The position numbers and the translations under genes were made by a program. A stretch of 64,000 nt of DNA from Neoalteromonas flava (lineage in GTDB: Bacteria; Pseudomonadota; Gammaproteobacteria; Enterobacterales; Alteromonadaceae). The stretch lies in the NCBI RefSeq assembly GCF_002807685.1, contig NZ_PEAX01000003.1:62001-126000 (forward strand), read 5' to 3'. The notes under the pieces were generated by a model. That model searched no databases. It was given only the letters and a program-made list of their open reading frames with translations, and was not told the origin of the DNA. Below are positions 1 through 8,156 of this stretch, piece after piece; the stretch's first letter is position 1, and every line of letters begins with the position of its first letter.

Positions 1-44
1 GTAAAATTTTACGTCGAGAGTTACGCGATTAAAGGATATACAGG

Positions 45-1226
45 ATGTCGATAGCTGAACTCTCCAGCTATCGGCTTATCACCGATCAGGCCTCATTTTC
101 TTCGCTTTGCCAACAATTGTCTCAGTGCTCGGCTATCGCTATCGATACTGAGTTCGTGCGCACCCGTACGCTATTGCCGCAAATGGGCTTGATCCAGATA
201 AACGATGGTAATCACACCTTCTTAATTGATCCGTTACCGCTTCATGATTTAGCTCCCCTTGCTGATGTTTTGACTAATCCGAGCGTAGTAAAAGTGCTGC
301 ATGCGTGCTCTGAAGACCTTGAGGTGTTTATCAGTCATTTAGGTGTTGCACCAACTCCAGTGTTTGATACTCAGTTTGCTGCAAACTTGTTGAATTTAGG
401 GCCCACCTTAGGGTATTCCAAGTTAGTGGAGTTAGAATGTAGCGTGGTGTTGGATAAAGGAGAGTCAAGAACGGATTGGTTAGCCCGCCCGTTGTCGGAT
501 AAACAGCTCGTATATGCGGCCAATGATGTGGTTTACTTGTATCAGATATATCAGCAATTACGACCGCGCATCGACGCCCAAAACTGGCTGAATATCGTAT
601 ATAGCGAGATTGCGATACTCGCAGCCAAAAAGGCCAGCCAAGTGCCACCGGATTTCGCCTACTTGTTTTTCGGTAATGCATGGAAACTTAATGCAACTCA
701 GCGCTATGTTTTAAAACGTCTGGCCGCGTGGCGCTTAACTTTGGCGCGCAAGCAGGATATAGCCATCAATTTTATTGTTAAAGAGCAACATCTCATTGCA
801 ATTGCCATGCGTCTGCCGCAGTCTAAAAATGAATTGCACGCTATGAAAACCCTCCTGCCACAAGAGATCAGGCGCCATGGCGATACATTAGTGCGGTTAG
901 TGAGCGATGCATTGTCGGAGTGGCGAGACGACAACGAAAGTGTGCAGGTGGCTAAAGTCATTCGCTTGAATGACCTAGGAAAATATAAAAAACAGCTAGC
1001 AGAGTTAAAAAAATTGTGTCGGACAGTTGCCGAGCAGACAGGTATTGATGAAGCTATCATTGCCTCGAAAAAGCAGCTCAATCAACTACTAAAATGGTGG
1101 TGGTTTGACATCGATGAAACCGCAGTGCAGGGGCTGCAACCCGATTTACTATCAGGCTGGCGTAAACCTTTGTTTCAAGACAAGTTACTTGCACTGCTAG
1201 GGCAACCGGTTAGAGAGATAGTATGA
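45..1226 (+). CDS. rnd: Ribonuclease D
   Basis: A 3'-5' exoribonuclease that trims the 3' ends of tRNA precursors and other small RNAs in the cytoplasm. The DEDD exonuclease domain fills the first half: the metal-binding Asp34 and Glu36 lie in IAIDTEFVRT, the next Asp is in CSEDLEVF (about residue 91), and the last Asp is in YAANDVVYL (about 165). An HRDC-type helical domain follows from about residue 210. The length of 393 aa is slightly above the usual 370-375. An AGGAT-like ribosome binding site lies just upstream of the ATG. Its stop overlaps the ycgL start (ATGA), so the two are translationally coupled. Confidence 0.95.
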   Translation: MSIAELSSYRLITDQASFSSLCQQLSQCSAIAIDTEFVRTRTLLPQMGLIQINDGNHTFLIDPLPLHDLAPLADVLTNPSVVKVLHACSEDLEVFISHLGVAPTPVFDTQFAANLLNLGPTLGYSKLVELECSVVLDKGESRTDWLARPLSDKQLVYAANDVVYLYQIYQQLRPRIDAQNWLNIVYSEIAILAAKKASQVPPDFAYLFFGNAWKLNATQRYVLKRLAAWRLTLARKQDIAINFIVKEQHLIAIAMRLPQSKNELHAMKTLLPQEIRRHGDTLVRLVSDALSEWRDDNESVQVAKVIRLNDLGKYKKQLAELKKLCRTVAEQTGIDEAIIASKKQLNQLLKWWWFDIDETAVQGLQPDLLSGWRKPLFQDKLLALLGQPVREIV

Positions 1227-1537
1227 CTGTACCCGCATTATTATGCAGCGTGTATAAAACACGTAAAAAGGCTGGGATGTATTTGTATATCCCGAATGTA
1301 GACGATTTTAGTCAAGTGCCAGACGCTTTGATGGACATGTTTGGCGTCCCGCTGCTCGTTATGCATATTCCAGCACACAGTGAAAAGCGTTTACACGCGG
1401 TCAGTCGAGAAGACCTGTTGGAAGCGTTCGAGCGTGATGGCTTCTATTTACAAATGCCGCCAAAGCAAGAAAATTGGTTGGCGGAGCATCGAGTGGAGTT
1501 AGGTTTAACGCCACAACCACCGCACGATAAAAAGTAA
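1223..1537 (+). CDS. ycgL: YcgL-domain protein
   Basis: A small cytoplasmic protein of 104 aa with the YcgL fold. The conserved N-terminal block CSVYKTRKKAGMYLYI and the VPDALMDMFG segment are visible. Its molecular function is not established. It overlaps the rnd stop codon by four bases, an arrangement common in gammaproteobacteria, so expression with RNase D is likely, and a role near RNA metabolism is only a guess from context. The family assignment is secure and the function is open. Confidence 0.88.
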   Translation: MTVPALLCSVYKTRKKAGMYLYIPNVDDFSQVPDALMDMFGVPLLVMHIPAHSEKRLHAVSREDLLEAFERDGFYLQMPPKQENWLAEHRVELGLTPQPPHDKK

Positions 1538-1545
1538 TCATAACA

Positions 1546-2541
1546 ATGAAAAACTATTTATTCTCACTCTCTATGGTTGCTCTTTTCTGGAGCTTAATCG
1601 CACCAATAAGTGTCTCTCACGGTAACGAAAATAAAGCATTCACTGATTACGTACTAGGCTTGAAGCAAGAGGCGGTCGAGCGTGGTTTTACGCCTGAACT
1701 ATTAGATCCTGCCTTTGCCACGATTGCACTGCGCGAAAAGGTTATCCGCAGCGACCGCAATCAGCCAGAACGTAAGATTACTTTGACTGAATACTTAAAA
1801 ACACGTGTCCCGGACTGGAAAGTCAAGCAAGCTGTAGATTTGTTACAAGAACACCATGACATATTAACCCAAGTTGAGCAGAAGTTTGGGGTGCAAAAAC
1901 GCTTTATTGTTGCGTTATGGGGTAATGAAAGTAACTTTGGTAAGATCCAAGGTAAAGTACCTGTGTTGGCAGCATTGGCTACACTGGCATTTGAAGGGCG
2001 TCGAGAAGCGTTATTTCGGAAGCAGTTTTTCGCTGCTTTAGATATTTTACAACAGGGTCATGTGCCGCTAGAACGGTTCACCGGATCTTGGGCTGGCGCT
2101 ATGGGACAGAGTCAATTTTTGCCCAGTTCGTTTTTAACCTACGCGGTGGATTTTGATGGGGATGGTAAAACGGATATTTGGTCTTCTTATGCCGATGTTT
2201 TTGCGTCTATCGCAAACTACTTAGCCAAAGAAGGTTGGCGTGACGATCAAACTTGGGGACGACAAGTGACCCTACTGGACCCTGAACTATCAAAACTAGC
2301 AAGTTTGAGCCTCAGCGAACGCAAATCATTGGCGCAATGGCAGACGCTGGGAGTCAGGCGGTTTAATGGGGAAAGCTTGCCAAAAGCAGATGTTTTGGCG
2401 AACCTTATCATGCCTGATGGCCCCACAGGGCGGGCTTACTTAGTCTACAACAATTTTCAGACGCTCATGAAATGGAACCGCTCGAGTTACTTTGGCGTTT
2501 CTGTAGCTTATTTATCAGAACGCATCCAAAAGGGGGGGTAA
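1546..2541 (+). CDS. Lytic murein transglycosylase, MltB family
   Basis: An exported enzyme that cleaves peptidoglycan glycan strands to form 1,6-anhydromuramyl ends. A hydrophobic signal sequence covers residues 1-26, with no clear lipobox, so it looks periplasmic rather than a lipoprotein. The catalytic Glu is in ALWGNESNFGK (about residue 128). The family blocks WAGAMGQSQFLPSSF and DFDGDGKTDIW follow. The length of 331 aa suits an MltB-type protein without an extra peptidoglycan-binding domain. It starts 8 bases after ycgL, and its stop codon overlaps the next ATG (TAATG). It resembles the YcgM/YcgN neighbourhood of related marine genomes. Confidence 0.9.
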   Translation: MKNYLFSLSMVALFWSLIAPISVSHGNENKAFTDYVLGLKQEAVERGFTPELLDPAFATIALREKVIRSDRNQPERKITLTEYLKTRVPDWKVKQAVDLLQEHHDILTQVEQKFGVQKRFIVALWGNESNFGKIQGKVPVLAALATLAFEGRREALFRKQFFAALDILQQGHVPLERFTGSWAGAMGQSQFLPSSFLTYAVDFDGDGKTDIWSSYADVFASIANYLAKEGWRDDQTWGRQVTLLDPELSKLASLSLSERKSLAQWQTLGVRRFNGESLPKADVLANLIMPDGPTGRAYLVYNNFQTLMKWNRSSYFGVSVAYLSERIQKGG

Positions 2542-3236
2542 TGAGCTATCAACATCATTGGTATTCTGATCATTGCCCGATTTTGTCATTGCCAGTGGGC
2601 AAGGTTGTCTGTGTGGGGCGCAATTATGTGGCGCATGCAAAGGAGTTAGGTAACCCCGTACCAGATGCGCCCGTCTTGTTCATGAAACCATCAACATCAA
2701 TCCAATTCATTGATGATACATTTTGCTTGTGCGAGCGTCAGGAAGCGTATCATTATGAAACAGAGATTGCGGTTTTAATCGGTCAGTCGCTGACCAACGC
2801 GTCCCCTACACAAGTGCAAAATGCCGTTGTTGGGATTGGTTTGGCATTGGATTTAACTTTGCGGGCTACACAAAACCAGTTAAAAAGTGCCCAACAGCCT
2901 TGGGAGCGGGCGAAAGGATTTGATGGCGCGTGTCCAATTACACCATTTCTCGCGGCTAGCCAGTTTTCCGACTGGGAGAATATTACGTTTCAATTAGCCA
3001 TTAATGAGAAGCCTGTGCAGGACGGAAATAGTGCCGATATGTTGTTTCCCATCGCGACGTTATTGGGTGAAATCAGTCAAAATTTCACCTTATTGCCAGG
3101 CGATGTAGTGCTAACTGGCACACCAGCTGGTGTCGGTGAATTGCATGATCAAGATAAACTCAGATTGTCCTTAGGCGATAAACTTACGGTTACAACGCGG
3201 TGCTGTATTGGGGCACAGGAAAATAGCAATGTCTGA
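2541..3236 (+). CDS. Fumarylacetoacetate hydrolase family protein (YcgM-like)
   Basis: A metal-dependent hydrolase or decarboxylase of the FAH family, 231 aa, probably acting on a 3-acylpyruvate or oxaloacetate-like acid in the cytoplasm. Family blocks seen are VVCVGRNYVAHAKELGN, FMKPSTSI, the metal-binding YHYETEIAVLIG, and LTGTPAGVG near the C-terminus. An in-frame start 69 bases upstream exists, but the ATG at 2541 overlaps the preceding stop (TAATG) and fits the family N-terminus. The 3' end overlaps ycgN by 8 bases. The substrate cannot be read from the sequence. Confidence 0.88.
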   Translation: MSYQHHWYSDHCPILSLPVGKVVCVGRNYVAHAKELGNPVPDAPVLFMKPSTSIQFIDDTFCLCERQEAYHYETEIAVLIGQSLTNASPTQVQNAVVGIGLALDLTLRATQNQLKSAQQPWERAKGFDGACPITPFLAASQFSDWENITFQLAINEKPVQDGNSADMLFPIATLLGEISQNFTLLPGDVVLTGTPAGVGELHDQDKLRLSLGDKLTVTTRCCIGAQENSNV

Positions 3237-3747
3237 AACTGAGAATAAGCCTTTTTGGGAAGAGAAGTCGCTAGCAGAGATGTCACAGGTCGAGTGGGAA
3301 TCGATTTGCGACGGCTGCGCAAAGTGTTGCTTACATAAGTTTATCGATGATCAGAACCAAGAGTTGTCAGTCTATGAAGTTGATGGCAGTGAGACACTGC
3401 ATGACGGTGAACAGGTGCATTTTACCAACATTGTCTGTGAACTGTTGAATACCAAAACTTGTAGTTGCTCAGACTATGCTAACCGGACCGTCCGTGTGCC
3501 AGATTGCGTAAAGCTGACTAAAGATAATCTGGACAAAATTTATTACATGCCGCCGAGTTGTTCCTATCGGCGTCTGCATGAAGGCAGAGGACTACCCAGT
3601 TGGCATCCGCTATTGAATCGCGGCAAGAAAACCGCGATGCATAAAGCCGGCATGTCGGTGCGTGGGAAAACCGTATGCGAATCGGATGTAAACCTCGATG
3701 CGTTTGAAGATTACATCGCGCTATGGCCGCTTGAAGATATCGATTGA
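3229..3747 (+). CDS. ycgN: YcgN family cysteine-cluster protein (UPF0260)
   Basis: A small cytoplasmic protein of 172 aa with a cysteine-rich putative metal or Fe-S binding motif, CDGCAKCCLHK, near the N-terminus and further cysteines at CSCSDY and CESD. Function is not known for the family. A TTG at 3208 would add seven residues, but the ATG at 3229 has an AGGA site eight bases upstream and gives the usual family start. It overlaps the preceding hydrolase gene by 8 bases. Its last 27 bases overlap the 3' end of the convergent dsbB gene, an unusually compact junction. Confidence 0.9.
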   Translation: MSETENKPFWEEKSLAEMSQVEWESICDGCAKCCLHKFIDDQNQELSVYEVDGSETLHDGEQVHFTNIVCELLNTKTCSCSDYANRTVRVPDCVKLTKDNLDKIYYMPPSCSYRRLHEGRGLPSWHPLLNRGKKTAMHKAGMSVRGKTVCESDVNLDAFEDYIALWPLEDID

Positions 3748-4242
3748 GCGAGCCCCGATAACAACTAATAATAAACTACTGTAGAAGCCAAAAATAACCA
3801 TCATCCATTGCGCCATACCAAAACCAGCGAATTGCCAGGAATTGTCCAAACAGTCACCGGGTGCAGCAAATATAGCTGGCAACCATTCATGTAGCGGCAA
3901 CCAACTCGGGAAGTTAGGAACTATGTCGCAGGTAGCAAAAAATGGATTTGCAGCGGTTAGAATATCAACATGTTCATAGGCAATTAAAAAGCCCCAGACC
4001 GCACTGATGCCCCAAATGATATACCCAACCAAACGGGTTAATGGGGTGTTTAGCAACAACGGAATAAGCGCTGCAAATAAGATCCCAAACATTGCAGTTC
4101 GTTGGTAAATACACTTTATGCAGGGTTCAAGCCCCTGACCATGTTGAAAGTAAAGCGCAGTAAGCTCGAACCCCAATGCAGAAACGAACAATAATGCCCA
4201 GCTAGAGCGTTGCTTTGACCAATCGCTTAACAATCTCACCAT
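3721..4242 (-). CDS. dsbB: Disulfide bond formation protein B
   Basis: An inner-membrane quinone reductase that reoxidises periplasmic DsbA. It is 173 aa with four predicted membrane segments. The first periplasmic cysteine pair is in EPCIKCIYQR (about residues 41-44). The second pair is split across the second loop, in ATCDIVPNF and APGDCLDNSW. Spacing and length match the DsbB family. It lies 15 bases after nhaB on the same strand, the order seen in E. coli (fadR, nhaB, dsbB). Its 3' end runs 27 bases into the 3' end of ycgN. Confidence 0.95.
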   Translation of the reverse strand: MVRLLSDWSKQRSSWALLFVSALGFELTALYFQHGQGLEPCIKCIYQRTAMFGILFAALIPLLLNTPLTRLVGYIIWGISAVWGFLIAYEHVDILTAANPFFATCDIVPNFPSWLPLHEWLPAIFAAPGDCLDNSWQFAGFGMAQWMMVIFGFYSSLLLVVIGARSIDIFKRP

Positions 4243-4257
4243 ACCTGCGACATCCTA

Positions 4258-5844
4258 TTAATGGCTACTGTCTGAAATTCCGCCTGGCATTTCAGTGTGG
4301 TGGTTAATCCAATGCATATCATAAAGATAATCGGTCGCTCCGGCTAGACCATAATAGGTCGCCAATAGCCCAACAATCGTTAACACAATAGTGTAAGGCA
4401 GAGCCATGTACACCATTTTGCCGTACGACAAACGTAGCAGCGGAGCGATAGCCGACGTCAATAGGAACAGAAACGCAGCTTGGCCGTTTGGCGTAGCCAC
4501 GCTGGGGAGGTTGGTACCAGTATTAATAGCAACTGCCAATAAATCGAACTGATCACGCGTAATTTCACCATTCTGCAGTGCGGTCGCTACTTCGGTTATA
4601 TAAACCGAGCCAACAAATACATTATCACTGACCATTGATAAAACCCCGTTTGCAAGATAGAACATGACCAATTGGTTGGTTCCGTCAAAGGTAAGAACCC
4701 AATGAATAACAGGTTGGAACAGACCCTGATCAATAATAACAGCGACTACACCGAAGAATACACATAGTAGTGCTGTAAATGGCAATGCCTCTTCAAAAGC
4801 TTTGCCTAACGCATGCTCCTCGATTACACCACTACTTGAGGTTGCTAGAACAATAACACTCAAACCGATAAGTCCAACAGCCGCCAGATGCAATGCCAGA
4901 CCAACCACAAGCCAAATACCAATTAATGCTTGTACCAACAACTTCGCTTTATCACGAGGGGTGCGCTGCGAATCCATGTGTTTGTCATAGTCGACCAGAA
5001 TATTGCGCACAACGATTGGCATCTGCGCGCCGTAACTAAACCATTTTAATTTCTCTAGCATCGCGGCTGTCAATAATCCAGCGATAAAGACTGGGATTGT
5101 GATCGGAGACATGCGAATGAAAAACTCGACAAAACCCCAAGAGGCTTTGTCTGCAATAATCAAGTTCTGTGGCTCGCCGACCATAGTCATTACACCACCC
5201 AATGCAGTACCGACCGCTGAATGCATCATTAAGTTACGCAGGAAAGCACGAAAGTCATCAAGGTCATTCGCTCCGGGTTGTTCATTCACACCGTCGTCCG
5301 ACGTATGGTCATGATCGTGATGGAAGTCTTTACCTGACGCGACTTTGTGATAAATCGTATAAAAACCAAGGCCAACGGCAATAATCACGGCGACGACTGT
5401 CAACGCATCTAGAAACGCAGATAAGAAAGCAGAAGCTGCGATAAAAGAGAGCGAAAGTATGGTTTTATTAGTGACTTTGATGACTAACTTAGTAAATAAA
5501 AACAACAGGAGGTCTTTCATGAAGTAGATACCGGCAACCATGAAAACCAGCAACAATATCACTTCAATGTTTAACGCGATTTCATGCATCATATGCTCAG
5601 GCGAGGTGAGCCCGATAAACAGCGCTTGGATCAGCAGTAATCCGCCAGGCTGAAGAGGGTAACATTTCAACGCCATGGCTAAAGTGAAAATAAACTCAGC
5701 AATGAGTGCCCATCCAGCGATATATGGGCTCCATATAAACAACAACGGATTAAGCAACAAAAATGCGATGATTGTTTGCTTGTACCAATCTGGCGCATGA
5801 CCCAGAAAATTGCGGTAAATCGCTGTTGTCAGTGAAATTTGCAT
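4258..5844 (-). CDS. nhaB: Na+/H+ antiporter NhaB
   Basis: A sodium/proton antiporter of the inner membrane involved in sodium and pH homeostasis. It is 528 aa, a little longer than the 513 aa of E. coli. About a dozen hydrophobic segments are visible, with the NhaB-type blocks [16 protein letters not shown] and [21 protein letters not shown] His/Asp-rich cytoplasmic loop around residues 173-195 ([12 protein letters not shown]) is typical of a variable loop. It is divergent from fadR and upstream of dsbB. A high sodium load would fit the marine setting. Confidence 0.95.
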   Translation of the reverse strand: MQISLTTAIYRNFLGHAPDWYKQTIIAFLLLNPLLFIWSPYIAGWALIAEFIFTLAMALKCYPLQPGGLLLIQALFIGLTSPEHMMHEIALNIEVILLLVFMVAGIYFMKDLLLFLFTKLVIKVTNKTILSLSFIAASAFLSAFLDALTVVAVIIAVGLGFYTIYHKVASGKDFHHDHDHTSDDGVNEQPGANDLDDFRAFLRNLMMHSAVGTALGGVMTMVGEPQNLIIADKASWGFVEFFIRMSPITIPVFIAGLLTAAMLEKLKWFSYGAQMPIVVRNILVDYDKHMDSQRTPRDKAKLLVQALIGIWLVVGLALHLAAVGLIGLSVIVLATSSSGVIEEHALGKAFEEALPFTALLCVFFGVVAVIIDQGLFQPVIHWVLTFDGTNQLVMFYLANGVLSMVSDNVFVGSVYITEVATALQNGEITRDQFDLLAVAINTGTNLPSVATPNGQAAFLFLLTSAIAPLLRLSYGKMVYMALPYTIVLTIVGLLATYYGLAGATDYLYDMHWINHHTEMPGGISDSSH

Positions 5845-6226
5845 AGGAATTCCTTAAACGCTAACACGTTAAAGTGTCAGAAAATTCTGATGTTTTTATC
5901 ATCATAAACCTGATCAATGGCGAATTGAATATGAATTATGTGTTCAGAGTAATTTAGTTCCTTGCTGATGCTTCAGAAGGCAAATCGGCATAGAGTTGAC
6001 TGAGGAGGATATACAACGCGTTAATGTGCGCGGCGTGTATTTGCTGAATATGGCGCAAATATAAGTAAAATCAGTCAGATATAAATCGATTAAGTGATAT
6101 ACTTACGCGCGGTTCCTCTCGCAGACAAAGATTATGTTATTTATTTGTTTACGTTAGGCTGGAATACTGCCAATATTGACTGGTACAATCAGTTAAAAAT
6201 AAAAACAATTCACAGGTGCGTCGTAC
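5845..6226. promoter_or_regulatory. nhaB-fadR divergent intergenic region
   Basis: These 382 bases separate the nhaB and fadR starts and hold no supported gene. On the nhaB side, AAGGA precedes the start codon. On the fadR side is a FadR-box-like dyad at 6178-6194. An isolated AGGAGGA at 6001-6007 is followed only by a 7-codon ORF. A TTGACT hexamer precedes it with a 17-18 base spacer to a weak GTTAAT, so an extra promoter is possible but unproven. Confidence 0.5.
6178..6194 (+). promoter_or_regulatory. Candidate FadR operator upstream of fadR
   Basis: GACTGGTACAATCAGTT matches 10 of the 13 specified positions of the FadR consensus ANCTGGTNNGACCAGNT. It sits 33 bases before the fadR start, immediately downstream of a weak promoter-like pair (TTTACG, 17 bases, CAATAT). 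That position suits autoregulation or coupling of fadR to acyl-CoA levels. The match is visible directly; binding is inferred. Confidence 0.5.
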
Positions 6227-6937
6227 ATGATTTATAAGGCACAAAGCCCCGCAGGCTTCGCAGAAGAATACATCGTAGAATCCATTTGGAGTGGTCGCTT
6301 TGCGCCGGGCACTATTTTGCCTGCAGAACGTGAATTGTCAGAGTTAATTGGTGTTACACGAACAACACTTCGTGAGGTCTTACAGCGTTTAGCACGTGAT
6401 GGATGGTTGACTATTCAGCACGGTAAGCCAACGCGCGTGAATAATTTTTGGGAAACCTGCGGGTTGAACATTCTTGAAACTCTGGCGCGCTTGGACCAAG
6501 AGGGTATATCGGACCTAATCGACAATCTACTTGCTGCACGCACTAACTTAAGTGCGGTATTTATTCGCGGTGCACTGCGAAACAATCCTGAGAAATCCAT
6601 TGAGATTATCAGTCGCTACACCAGTATTGCAGAAGATGGTCCGGAATTTGCGAATTTTGATTATCAGATGAATCACGATTTGGCATTGGCGTCAGGCAAT
6701 CCAGTGTTTGTGTTAATGATGAATGGTTTTCGCAACATGTATGCCCGCATCGGTGGTTATTTCTTCTCACATCAAAAAGCCCGTGACGTTGCAAAGCAGT
6801 TTTACCAGAACTTGCTTACGGCGGCTGAGAACGGGGATTTTGAGAGCGTGCCAAATTTATTGCGCAAGTACGGGATTGAAAGTGGCAAAGTTTGGAGCGA
6901 AGTACGCGACGCGATGCCATCTGATCTTGTTGACTAA
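6227..6937 (+). CDS. fadR: Fatty acid metabolism regulator FadR
   Basis: A GntR-family transcription factor that senses long-chain acyl-CoA, represses fatty acid degradation and activates unsaturated fatty acid synthesis. It is 236 aa against 239 in E. coli. The N-terminal winged helix includes [20 protein letters not shown] and [22 protein letters not shown]-terminal helical acyl-CoA-binding domain starts near residue 75 and retains the typical [17 protein letters not shown] block. The gene is divergent from nhaB as in E. coli and has a FadR-like box upstream. Likely targets in this window include fabB and fadH. Confidence 0.95.
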   Translation: MIYKAQSPAGFAEEYIVESIWSGRFAPGTILPAERELSELIGVTRTTLREVLQRLARDGWLTIQHGKPTRVNNFWETCGLNILETLARLDQEGISDLIDNLLAARTNLSAVFIRGALRNNPEKSIEIISRYTSIAEDGPEFANFDYQMNHDLALASGNPVFVLMMNGFRNMYARIGGYFFSHQKARDVAKQFYQNLLTAAENGDFESVPNLLRKYGIESGKVWSEVRDAMPSDLVD

Positions 6938-7074
6938 AGTAAATTCATAATAAAAACAACGGCATAGCATTATATCTTGATGGTTTACAAGAAAATAGTG
7001 CGAGTTAGTATGCAGTTTCTAATTGTTATTTGTAATCTACACCGGAATTAATTAATCGGTCACTGGAGAGCAAC

Positions 7075-7434
7075 ATGACTAAAACAGATCAAATCAAAGC
7101 TAAATTCAACGAAGCTGAAGAATTCGCACGTAAAATCTGGTTGGCAGGTTTAGGCGCATACGGTAAGAGCATCGACGAAGCACAAGGTCGTTACGAGCAA
7201 TTAAGCACTGAAACTCAGAAAGTTTTTGAAGAGTTAGTGGTTAAAGGCGAAGCCCTTGAGCAAGACGCGAAAGGTAAATTTAAGCAAACAACTTCTGAAG
7301 TAGAAGGTCGCGTAGCTGACGTTCGTAAGAAGTTAGGTTTGGACAATGACAACGCGGATCAGAAAATCGAAGAGCTTTCTGCCAAGATTGACGCATTGAC
7401 TGAAGCTGTAGCAAAACTAGCTGCCGCTAAATAA
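7075..7434 (+). CDS. Phasin family protein (PhaI-like)
   Basis: A small amphipathic granule-associated protein of 119 aa that probably coats polyhydroxyalkanoate or neutral-lipid inclusions. The family block EEFARKIWLAGLGAYGKSI is near the N-terminus, followed by long Lys/Glu-rich helices and a C-terminal coiled coil of the form DQKIEELSAKIDALTEAVAK. A GGAGAG ribosome site precedes the ATG. It is followed by a strong terminator at 7441-7466. No PHA synthase is in the window, and a WS/DGAT gene lies about 6 kb away, so the granule could be PHA or wax ester/triacylglycerol. Confidence 0.8.
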   Translation: MTKTDQIKAKFNEAEEFARKIWLAGLGAYGKSIDEAQGRYEQLSTETQKVFEELVVKGEALEQDAKGKFKQTTSEVEGRVADVRKKLGLDNDNADQKIEELSAKIDALTEAVAKLAAAK

Positions 7435-7440
7435 GTCTTA

Positions 7441-7466
7441 AAAACGCACTCTTCGGAGTGCGTTTT
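7441..7466 (+). terminator. Rho-independent terminator after the first phasin gene
   Basis: A perfect 11-bp inverted repeat (AAAACGCACTC / GAGTGCGTTTT) closes a TTCG tetraloop and carries its own A/T flanks. It starts six bases after the phasin stop codon, so the two phasin genes are probably separate transcripts or partly uncoupled. Confidence 0.85.
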
Positions 7467-7530
7467 GCCTTGTAGCGTCTACACTTCTAATGGTTCACAG
7501 CCAAAAATCTAAAAACAGGCAGGAGTTCGT

Positions 7531-8091
7531 ATGTCTTCTAACACAAAGAATCCGTTCGTTAGTTTTGTAAATGCATATTGTGGATTGGTCGCAAGCCAAT
7601 TGAGTGATATGTCGGCTGAATTTGATAAGGCTGTGACTAAATCTAACGATTTATTCAATGAATTAGCAAGTCGCGGAGAAGCGGTTGAGGCTGATTTAAA
7701 AAAATCGATGCCACGGAGCGATAAAATGAACCAATCGATGAAAAACTGGTTTGATGCTTTCAGTTTTGGCAGTGCCAAGCGTGATAAGCAGCTCAATGAG
7801 TTATCAAAGAAAGTTGACGACTTGATTGAGCAAGTTGCTTTGCTAGCAGAGCGCAAGGCAAGAGAAGCTAGTGCAGCAGCGAAAGCACCTGCACCTAAAA
7901 AGCCTGCAACTCGCAAAGCGCCAGCTAAGACTGCGGCAAAAACTACGTCTGCAAAAACAACAGCCGCCAAGCCTGCTGCATCGACAGCGAGTAAGCCTGC
8001 GGCCAAAAAGCCAGCGGCCAAGAAAACTACCGCGCGCAAGCCTGCAGCTAAAAAGCCTGCGGCAAAAAGCACGCCTAAGTCAGGCGAATAA
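7531..8091 (+). CDS. Phasin-like protein with histone-like Ala/Lys/Pro tail (PhaF-like)
   Basis: The protein is 186 aa and in two parts. Residues 1-110 are a phasin-like helical region (NPFVSFVNAYCGLVASQLSD, then a coiled coil ending KKVDDLIEQVALLAERK). Residues 115-186 are a low-complexity basic tail of KPAAKK/KTTAAK repeats like histone H1. PhaF-type phasins of pseudomonads have the same plan and tie granules to DNA to share them at division. An AGGAG site precedes the ATG. The repetitive tail opens a long antisense frame that is a shadow. Function on PHA or on other lipid granules is inferred. Confidence 0.75.
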   Translation: MSSNTKNPFVSFVNAYCGLVASQLSDMSAEFDKAVTKSNDLFNELASRGEAVEADLKKSMPRSDKMNQSMKNWFDAFSFGSAKRDKQLNELSKKVDDLIEQVALLAERKAREASAAAKAPAPKKPATRKAPAKTAAKTTSAKTTAAKPAASTASKPAAKKPAAKKTTARKPAAKKPAAKSTPKSGE

Positions 8092-8121
8092 ATAAAAAAG
8101 GAGCTTAAGCTCCTTTTTTAT
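8092..8121. terminator. Bidirectional terminator between phasin and convergent gene
   Basis: A perfect palindrome centred on GGAGCTTAAGCTCC, flanked by six A on one side and six T on the other, begins right after the second phasin stop codon. The A and T tracts would allow it to end transcription from both sides, although the convergent gene ends 36 bases away. Confidence 0.85.
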
Positions 8122-8156
8122 TTAAACCAGTCTTGCCCGTTTGACCGAGCAAACGC

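Noticed and set aside
6001-6045. AGGAGGA followed by ATG in the nhaB-fadR gap
   Set aside because: The frame that follows has only seven codons and the spacing from the site to the ATG is long. Nothing supports a gene.
7509-8072. Minus-strand frame of 187 codons, Ala/Leu/Val-rich, opposite the second phasin
   Set aside because: It is the antisense of the repetitive Lys/Ala/Pro tail. The phasin frame has the ribosome site, the domain and the terminator.
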